Below are positions 31,655 through 36,871 of a stretch of DNA of 36,871 bases, piece after piece. Origin of the DNA: Paracoccaceae bacterium (GTDB lineage: Bacteria; Pseudomonadota; Alphaproteobacteria; Rhodobacterales; Rhodobacteraceae); the NCBI GenBank assembly GCA_007693835.1, contig RECW01000247.1:1-36871 (forward strand), read 5' to 3'. Below the pieces are notes generated by a model. The model ran no database searches and had not been told where the DNA came from. It worked only from the letters and a program-made list of their open reading frames with translations. Within the stretch, counting starts at the first letter, position 1, and each line of letters opens with the position of its first letter. A program made the position numbers and the translations under genes.

Positions 31655-33250
31655 TCATGGCGCCGCGCGCAGCGCTTGGCGCCAGTCGGCGAGCGCCGCG
31701 TCGACGGCGCTTAGCCGGCGCGCGCCGTCGATCCACGCCGCCAGCGCCGGGCGCGCGGCCTCGGGCAGCGCGTCGAGCTCGGCGAGGGCCGCGGAAAGGT
31801 CGCTCTGGGCGACGGCGTGGCGCGCGCGGCTTAGAACGGCCGGCGCATCCTCGCCTTCCTGCGGCGAGGACGGCAGGCCGGTGACGCGGGCGCGCATCCG
31901 GGCGAACACGTTCCCGACGAACCCTCGCGCGCCGTCGTCGCCCGCCTCGACCGAAGCCTGCAGCGCGGCGTAGGCCGCCGGCGCGAAATCCGCCTTCAGC
32001 GCTTCGAGCGACGGGGCGCCGACAGGCGCGATCTCGGCGAGGGCCGCCGGCGGGGTCACGCCCGCGATTTCGGCCGCGGCGTCGAGCTGCTGGGCGAACG
32101 GACCGCCGCGCTCGATCGCCCGGTCGAGATCGGCGAGGGCCGACACCATCTGCACGGCCCGCCGGGCGCCGATCGCCTCGGCGAGCAGACCTGTGTCCTC
32201 CCCCTGCGACGCCTCCAGCGCTTCGAGGCGCGAGGCGACTTCGGTCGGCGCCGCGCCGCCGGTGGAGACCGCGGCGACCTCGGTGGCCAGCGCGTCGACC
32301 CGCGCCGCCAGCGCCGCCAGAGAGAGTTCTTCGGCCCCGGCCGTCAGCGCCTCGACGGCGCTCTCCGTGGCGGACGTCCGCGCGTCGAGCGCCGCGAGCG
32401 CCTCCCCCATCGCCGCCGCCGCGTCGAGGCGCGAAGCCAGCGTCGACACGTCGCCCGACACCGAATCGACCCGGGCCGCGACGGAGGCGACCTCATCGCG
32501 GGCGCGCGCGGCGGTCTCGGCGATCCGGCGCTCCAGCGCGGCGACCTGCGCCTCCAGGGCGGCCACGGTTTCGGCCGTTCCACCGCCGTCCGGAGTGAGA
32601 AGCGCTGCGATCTGCGGCGGCAGGGAGGACGACATCTGCGGCAGGAGGAACAGCGCCGCGGCGCCGCCGGCGCCGAGCAGCACGATCACCATCATCAGCC
32701 GGCCGAGAAGACCGAGAACGCCGCGCCTGCGCCGCGGCGGCGGCGGCGCTCCGGGGGCCTCGGCGGCGCGTCGATGATCGCGCCCATGATCGCGCCCCTG
32801 ATCGCGTTCGGGCGGAGGCTCCTGCGCGGCGCCGCGCGGCGGGGTCGGCCTTTGCGGCGCGCTCTCGCGGTAGGGCTGCGGCTCGGCCGCCGTCTCGGCC
32901 CACGGCGGCGCGACGGGGTCCGGTTCGGGCGGCTGCGGCCTCGGCGGAGAGGGCTGGATGTAGGACGACGCCGGCGGCTCGGCCGTCGTCCGCGGCGGCG
33001 CGGCGGGCCGCTCGACGGGCTCGCCGGCGGATTGCGCGCCGTAGCCCGCCGAGGGGGCCGGACGCGCGACGTCGGCCGGCCGCGACCATGCCGACGGGAT
33101 CGGGGCCGCGGTTGGGGGCGGCGTCTGCGCACGTTCCTCCGGCGGCGTGGCCTGGCGTCCGGGCTGGATGGGCTCTACCGTTTCCGGCGCTGGCGACGGC
33201 CCGCGGCCGAAGGTTGCGTCGTCCTCGTCGAATCGCCGGTCGCTGGCCAT
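31655..33250 (-). CDS. Mitofilin-like (COG4223) membrane protein
   Basis: A 531-residue protein. A disordered, proline-rich, charged N-terminus (1-175) precedes one membrane helix at about 178-203 ([20 protein letters not shown]). A long coiled coil with Ala/Val/Glu heptads follows (about 228-360, [19 protein letters not shown]), then a helical C-terminal domain (about 365-531) resembling the conserved end of alphaproteobacterial mitofilin homologues. The ATG at 33250 has GAGGG 8 bases upstream. It sits between hemD and hemY, as in other Alphaproteobacteria, where such proteins are considered relatives of mitochondrial Mic60. A role in membrane organisation is inferred from family. Confidence 0.85.
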   Translation of the reverse strand: MASDRRFDEDDATFGRGPSPAPETVEPIQPGRQATPPEERAQTPPPTAAPIPSAWSRPADVARPAPSAGYGAQSAGEPVERPAAPPRTTAEPPASSYIQPSPPRPQPPEPDPVAPPWAETAAEPQPYRESAPQRPTPPRGAAQEPPPERDQGRDHGRDHRRAAEAPGAPPPPRRRRGVLGLLGRLMMVIVLLGAGGAAALFLLPQMSSSLPPQIAALLTPDGGGTAETVAALEAQVAALERRIAETAARARDEVASVAARVDSVSGDVSTLASRLDAAAAMGEALAALDARTSATESAVEALTAGAEELSLAALAARVDALATEVAAVSTGGAAPTEVASRLEALEASQGEDTGLLAEAIGARRAVQMVSALADLDRAIERGGPFAQQLDAAAEIAGVTPPAALAEIAPVGAPSLEALKADFAPAAYAALQASVEAGDDGARGFVGNVFARMRARVTGLPSSPQEGEDAPAVLSRARHAVAQSDLSAALAELDALPEAARPALAAWIDGARRLSAVDAALADWRQALRAAP

Positions 33251-33349
33251 CGGAACGTCCCTCAAGCGTCTTGCTGCGGCGCCGCTCAGACCCGGATCGA
33301 GGCGCGCGTCACGCGAACCCTACCGCCAAGATCGCGGCGTGACCAAGGC

Positions 33350-34069
33350 TCAAACCGCCGCGCGCAGCGCCGCGACGCCGGCGAGCATCGCCTCGCCGTC
33401 CGGGTGCGCGGCGACCGTCACGCCCTCGAACCCGAGCCCCTGCAACGGCGCCGCAGCCGCCGCGCTGATCGCCAGCGCCCTGGCGTGGCCGAGCGGCGGG
33501 CGCGCGCGCCGCGCCCAGTCGGCGAAAACCGCCGCCGAGCGCGGCGAGTAGAAGGCGGCCGCGCGCAGGTCGCCCGCCGCGAGCGCCCGCGCGACGCAGC
33601 CCGGCGGCTGATCGGAGGCGCGGGTCGCGTAGACGACCGTCTCGCGCGCGTCGAACCCCTCGGCGCGCAGCGCGGCGGCGACGTCGGCGGCGACCGTCTC
33701 GCCGCGCAGCACGACGACGCGCCCGCCCTCGGGCCGCAGCCGCGCGCGGAGCAGCGCCATCAGCGCCGTGGCGTCGCCCGCAGCGCTGATCGCCTGCGGG
33801 AAACCGGCCGCCTGCGCCGCCGCCGCCGTGGCGTCGCCCACGCAATAGGCGGGGATCGGTCCGGGCGGCGCGTGGCGCGCGGCGTTCGCCGACGTCAGCA
33901 CAGCAGCCTGCGCGCCCGCATAGTCCGGCGCGGCGCCGGTTCCCGCGACCGAAAGCACCGGCCAGATCAGCGGCCGCCATCCGTCGGCGGCGAGCCGCTC
34001 GGCGAGCCGCGCGCCTTCAGGCTCGGGCCGGGTGACCAGAATGGCGGGCGCGTCGGCGGCGGGGGCCAT
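33350..34069 (-). CDS. hemD: Uroporphyrinogen-III synthase
   Basis: A 239-residue cytoplasmic enzyme that closes and inverts ring D of hydroxymethylbilane to give uroporphyrinogen III. The family is poorly conserved; support comes from the opening [22 protein letters not shown] (about 10-31), the [14 protein letters not shown] segment typical of the second domain (about 182-195), overall length, and position right after hemC. The ATG at 34069 is 11 bases after the hemC stop, with GAGGG 8 bases upstream. It uses the product of HemC directly. Confidence 0.88.
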   Translation of the reverse strand: MAPAADAPAILVTRPEPEGARLAERLAADGWRPLIWPVLSVAGTGAAPDYAGAQAAVLTSANAARHAPPGPIPAYCVGDATAAAAQAAGFPQAISAAGDATALMALLRARLRPEGGRVVVLRGETVAADVAAALRAEGFDARETVVYATRASDQPPGCVARALAAGDLRAAAFYSPRSAAVFADWARRARPPLGHARALAISAAAAAPLQGLGFEGVTVAAHPDGEAMLAGVAALRAAV

Positions 34070-34080
34070 CGGCCCGGCCC

Positions 34081-35034
34081 TCAGGCGTCGAAGAACCCGG
34101 CGCCGCCGCGGCTGCGCAACTCCGCGGCGGCGTCCGCGCCCATGGCGGCGGCTTCGGCCGCGCCGCACGAGTGTTGCGCAAGGCGCTCGGTCGCCAGCCG
34201 CTCGGAGCCGTCGGGCCGGATGATCTCGCCGCGCAGCCGCAACCGGCCGTGCTCCAGCGTCGCGAGCCCGCCGATCGGCGTGCGGCAGGAACCGTCGAGG
34301 CCCGCGAGAAACGCCCGCTCGGCGGCGAGCCGGAGCCCGGTCTCGGGGCAGGCGATGGCGTCGAGCAGCGCGCGCGTCTCCGCGTCGTCCTCCCGCGTCT
34401 CGATGCCGATCGCGCCCTGGGCGACCGCCGGCAGCATGTCCTCGGGCTCGATGGGGGCGCGGATCTCCTCGGCCATGCCGAGGCGGCGGAGCCCCGCGCA
34501 GGCGAGGAAGGTCGCCTCGGCGACCCCGTCGGCGAGCTTCTTCATGCGCGTCTGCACGTTGCCGCGGAACTCGACCACCGAGAGGTCCGGGCGGCGGTGC
34601 AGCAGTTGCGCGCGCCGGCGCAGCGAGGAAGTGCCCACGACCGCGCCTGCCGGCATGGACGCCAGCGACTCGTGGCGCAGCGACACGAAGGCGTCGCGCA
34701 CGTCCTCCCGCGGCAGGTGCGCGGTCAGGATGAGGCCGTCGGGGAGCACCGTCGGCACATCCTTCATCGAGTGCACCGCGAGATCGATGGAGCGGTCGAG
34801 CAGCGCCTCCTCGATCTCCTTGGTGAACAGGCCCTTGCCGCCGATCTCCGACAGCGCCCGGTCGAGCACGCGGTCGCCCGTCGTCTTGATGACGACGATA
34901 TCGAAGGCGGCTTCGGGCAGGCCGTGGGCGGCCATGAGGCGGGCGCGCGTCTCGTGGGCCTGCGCGAGCGCCAGGGCCGAGCCGCGGGTGCCGATGCGCA
35001 GCGGCGCGTCGGGGGAGGGTCGTTGCGTCGTCAT
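34081..35034 (-). CDS. hemC: Hydroxymethylbilane synthase (porphobilinogen deaminase)
   Basis: A 317-residue cytoplasmic enzyme joining four porphobilinogens into hydroxymethylbilane. The opening [14 protein letters not shown] (13-26) is diagnostic. The catalytic aspartate is D92 in HSMKDVP (88-94), [11 protein letters not shown] (134-144) binds substrate carboxylates, and C250 in [12 protein letters not shown] holds the dipyrromethane cofactor. The ATG at 35034 lies 55 bases from the divergent tsaD start, the two promoters sharing this very short spacer. It is the first gene of hemC-hemD-mitofilin-hemY. Confidence 0.96.
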   Translation of the reverse strand: MTTQRPSPDAPLRIGTRGSALALAQAHETRARLMAAHGLPEAAFDIVVIKTTGDRVLDRALSEIGGKGLFTKEIEEALLDRSIDLAVHSMKDVPTVLPDGLILTAHLPREDVRDAFVSLRHESLASMPAGAVVGTSSLRRRAQLLHRRPDLSVVEFRGNVQTRMKKLADGVAEATFLACAGLRRLGMAEEIRAPIEPEDMLPAVAQGAIGIETREDDAETRALLDAIACPETGLRLAAERAFLAGLDGSCRTPIGGLATLEHGRLRLRGEIIRPDGSERLATERLAQHSCGAAEAAAMGADAAAELRSRGGAGFFDA

Positions 35035-35089
35035 GGACCGGGTGCTACCCGCCCTCGACGGGCGACGCAACGCGGCGAAAAGGGCGCAG

Positions 35090-36256
35090 ATGGTTTCTTC
35101 GCGCGACTTGCCCCACGGCGGCGCCGCGACCGGCGCGCTGACCGTGCTCGGGCTCGAATCGACCTGCGACGAGACGGCGGCGGCGGTGGTCCGCGCGCCG
35201 TTGGGGGCCGGTCGCCACGTCGTCGGTCCCGGCGTCATCCTCTCCTCGGTGGTGTGGGGTCAGGAGGGGCTTCACGCCGCGTTCGGCGGCGTGGTGCCGG
35301 AGATCGCGGCGCGCGCCCACGCCGAAAGGCTCGACCTGTGCGTCGAGGCGGCTCTGGCGCAGGCGGGCGTCGGGCTCGACGCCCTCGACGGCGTTTCGGT
35401 CGCGGCCGGACCAGGGCTCATCGGCGGGGTGATCGCCGGCGTGATGACCGCCAAGGGCCTCGCCTTCGGGGCGGGCCTGCCGCTGATCGGGGTGAACCAT
35501 CTCGAGGGCCACGCGCTGACGCCGCGCCTGACCGACGGGCTGGCCTTCCCGTATCTGCTGCTGCTCGTCTCCGGCGGGCATTGCCAGCTTCTGGCCGTCG
35601 ACGGCCTCGGCGCCTGCGCGCGGCTCGGCGGCACGATCGACGACGCGCCGGGCGAGGCGTTCGACAAGATCGCGAAGCACCTCGGCCTCGGCTATCCGGG
35701 CGGGCCGGAGGTGGAGCGCGAGGCGGCCGGGGGCGACCCGGCGCGCTTCCCCTTCCCGCGCCCCCTCCTCGACCGGCCGGGCTGCGACGTCAGCTTCTCG
35801 GGCCTCAAGACCGCGGTGCGCCGGGCGGCCGACGCGCTGATCGCCGCGCAGGGCGGGCTGACGCGGGCGGACCGGGCCGACCTCTGCGCGGGGTTTCAGG
35901 CCGCGGTGGCCGAGACGCTGGCGGAGAAGGCGGCGCGGGCCATGCGGCTGTTCCGCGAGACGCGCGCGGCGCCTGAAGGCGCGCCTGGGCCGGCGCTCGC
36001 CGTGGCGGGGGGCGTGGCGGCGAACGGGGCGATCCGCGCGGCGCTCGGGGCGCGGGCGGCGGCGGAGGGGTTCCGGCTGGTCGCGCCGCCGCTCGCGCTC
36101 TGCACCGACAACGCGGCGATGATCGCCTGGGCGGGGGCGGAGCGGCTGGCGCGGGGCGAGCGCTCCGGGCTCGATCTCGCGGCGCGGGCGCGCTGGCCGC
36201 TCGACGCCGGCGCGGCGCCGCTGCTCGGGGCCGGGCGCAAGGGCGCGAAGGGCTGA
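35090..36256 (+). CDS. tsaD: tRNA N6-adenosine threonylcarbamoyltransferase TsaD
   Basis: A 388-residue ASKHA-fold protein that, with TsaB and TsaE, transfers threonylcarbamoyl to A37 of ANN-decoding tRNAs. Key parts: [11 protein letters not shown] (20-30), the metal-binding histidines H137 and H141 in NHLEGH (136-141), LVSGGHCQL, the [16 protein letters not shown] stretch, FSGLKTA, and [12 protein letters not shown] near the C-terminus. The ATG at 35090 is preferred, with AAGGG upstream; an ATG at 35033 would add 19 residues and overlap the hemC start. Its product is the substrate of MtaB, encoded in this window at 27619-28884. Divergence from hemC is common in Rhodobacterales. Confidence 0.95.
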   Translation: MVSSRDLPHGGAATGALTVLGLESTCDETAAAVVRAPLGAGRHVVGPGVILSSVVWGQEGLHAAFGGVVPEIAARAHAERLDLCVEAALAQAGVGLDALDGVSVAAGPGLIGGVIAGVMTAKGLAFGAGLPLIGVNHLEGHALTPRLTDGLAFPYLLLLVSGGHCQLLAVDGLGACARLGGTIDDAPGEAFDKIAKHLGLGYPGGPEVEREAAGGDPARFPFPRPLLDRPGCDVSFSGLKTAVRRAADALIAAQGGLTRADRADLCAGFQAAVAETLAEKAARAMRLFRETRAAPEGAPGPALAVAGGVAANGAIRAALGARAAAEGFRLVAPPLALCTDNAAMIAWAGAERLARGERSGLDLAARARWPLDAGAAPLLGAGRKGAKG

Positions 36257-36319
36257 GCGCGTTCACCGCCGGTTAGGCGGCGCGGCGCGAGGATGCCGCA
36301 GCCCCGGCGGAGAACCCCG

Positions 36320-36811
36320 ATGCGCGCCCTCGCCCTCCTGCTCCCGCTCACGCTCGCCGCCTGCGGCGTGCGCGAGATCGCCCCGAACCCGTACGTGCAG
36401 CGTCCGCCCACGGCGATGCGCACGATCTACGTCGATCCGGCGGGCGGCGAGGCGGCGGCGGCGGTCGGCGCGGCGCTGGGGGCGCGCGGCTTCGACGTGG
36501 CCTTCGCGCCCTCGACGCCCCGGCGGCCGGACTTCGCGCCCGACTGGCGCGCGCTCGCGGCCGAGGGCGCCGACGGGCTGCTGACCGTCAGCGGCGACGG
36601 CCCCGACATGCCGACCACGCTGACGGCGGTCGTCCGGCACACCGGCGACGGCGCCGTGGTCGCCTCGGTGACATGGCGGACGCGGTTCGCCGACCAGATC
36701 GGCGGCCTCGGCGACCGCCTGCGCCGGCGCGACCGCGACGCCGTCGCGGCCCCCATCGCCGATGCGCTGGCGGCGCAGATCGCGCGCGGGGGCCCGGCGA
36801 CGGCGCGCTGA
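36320..36811 (+). CDS. Small lipoprotein of unknown function
   Basis: A 163-residue protein with a lipoprotein signal: hydrophobic MRALALLLPLTLAAC with the lipobox cysteine at residue 15. The mature part has PYVQRPPTAMRTIYVDP, an alpha/beta pattern (GALGARGFDVAFAP, GADGLLTVSGDGPD) and a VVRHTGDGAVVASVTWRTRF segment, ending in a basic helix. GGAG lies 7 bases upstream of the ATG. It follows tsaD by 63 bases; a weak hairpin (CCGCC at 36266-36270, GGCGG at 36276-36280) lies between. I do not recognise the family. Predicted to be anchored in the outer or inner membrane. Confidence 0.75.
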   Translation: MRALALLLPLTLAACGVREIAPNPYVQRPPTAMRTIYVDPAGGEAAAAVGAALGARGFDVAFAPSTPRRPDFAPDWRALAAEGADGLLTVSGDGPDMPTTLTAVVRHTGDGAVVASVTWRTRFADQIGGLGDRLRRRDRDAVAAPIADALAAQIARGGPATAR

Positions 36812-36818
36812 GCGGCGG

Positions 36819-36871
36819 CTAGTAGGCGGCCAGGCCGGCGAAGTCGATCGCCTCGAAATAGGCGATCTTGT
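36819..36871 (-). CDS. C-terminal end of an unidentified gene (partial, 5' part outside window)
   Basis: Reading leftward from the window edge, an open frame encodes KIAYFEAIDFAGLAAY before a TAG stop at 36819-36821. The tail looks like real protein and the plus-strand lipoprotein gene ends 7 bases away, consistent with convergent genes. Sixteen residues are too few to name a family. Confidence 0.55.
   Translation of the reverse strand, partial: KIAYFEAIDFAGLAAY

Noticed and set aside
32774-35089. Upstream extension of the tsaD frame by over 700 residues.
   Set aside because: Antisense to the mitofilin-like, hemD and hemC genes; TsaD homologues begin just before the ESTCDET motif, consistent with the ATG at 35090.

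Overview
The window is a very GC-rich chromosomal segment (roughly 70% G+C or more by eye) with dense coding, short intergenic gaps and strong GC bias at third codon positions. Gene families and gene order point to an alphaproteobacterium, most likely Rhodobacterales or a near relative: a methyltransferase-TolC-PopZ-like run, DUF1285 divergent from a moxR-DUF58-DUF4159 operon, a DapF with a CGNATRC active-site loop, and hemC-hemD-mitofilin-hemY divergent from tsaD. No insertion sequence, phage gene, integrase or CRISPR array was seen; this looks like core chromosome with some lineage-specific inserts.

Layout. 1-1543: dppD and the start of dppF on the minus strand, cut by the window edge. 1769-4295: a PIMT-like methyltransferase, TolC and a PopZ-like protein. 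4307-6035: an ornithine-decarboxylase-type enzyme divergent from an Lrp/AsnC regulator, with a repeated 9-bp element between them. 6100-7441: a hypothetical gene and DUF1285. 7550-14451: a four-gene MoxR operon (MoxR AAA+ ATPase, DUF58, a 944-residue BatA/DUF4159 membrane protein, a 696-residue von Willebrand A/amidotransferase-like membrane protein), bounded by a TTGACA-containing promoter region and a strong hairpin. 14551-16266: a CPA2/Kef-type antiporter.

16287-20890 (minus): a NuoE-NuoF-type formate dehydrogenase beta subunit, a crotonase-fold protein that seems to lack both catalytic glutamates, an animal-type haem peroxidase, and a small tyrosine-rich protein starting 2 bases after the peroxidase. 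21014-25121: two homologous exported four-cysteine proteins around DUF2189 and Ala-rich coiled-coil genes, then a YqaA-type membrane protein. 25324-29741: a DEAD-box helicase convergent with class I fructose-bisphosphate aldolase, then mtaB and dapF. 29829-29905: elongator tRNA-Met. 30193-35034 (minus): hemC, hemD, a mitofilin-like protein and hemY. 35090-36871: tsaD, a lipoprotein, and the tail of an unidentified minus-strand gene.

Best candidates for something new: the peroxidase/Tyr-rich pair within its redox cluster; the MoxR membrane-protein operon; the paired four-Cys exported proteins; and a HemY protein whose C-terminal cysteine spacing equals that of LapB. All functional proposals for these are inference from sequence and context.
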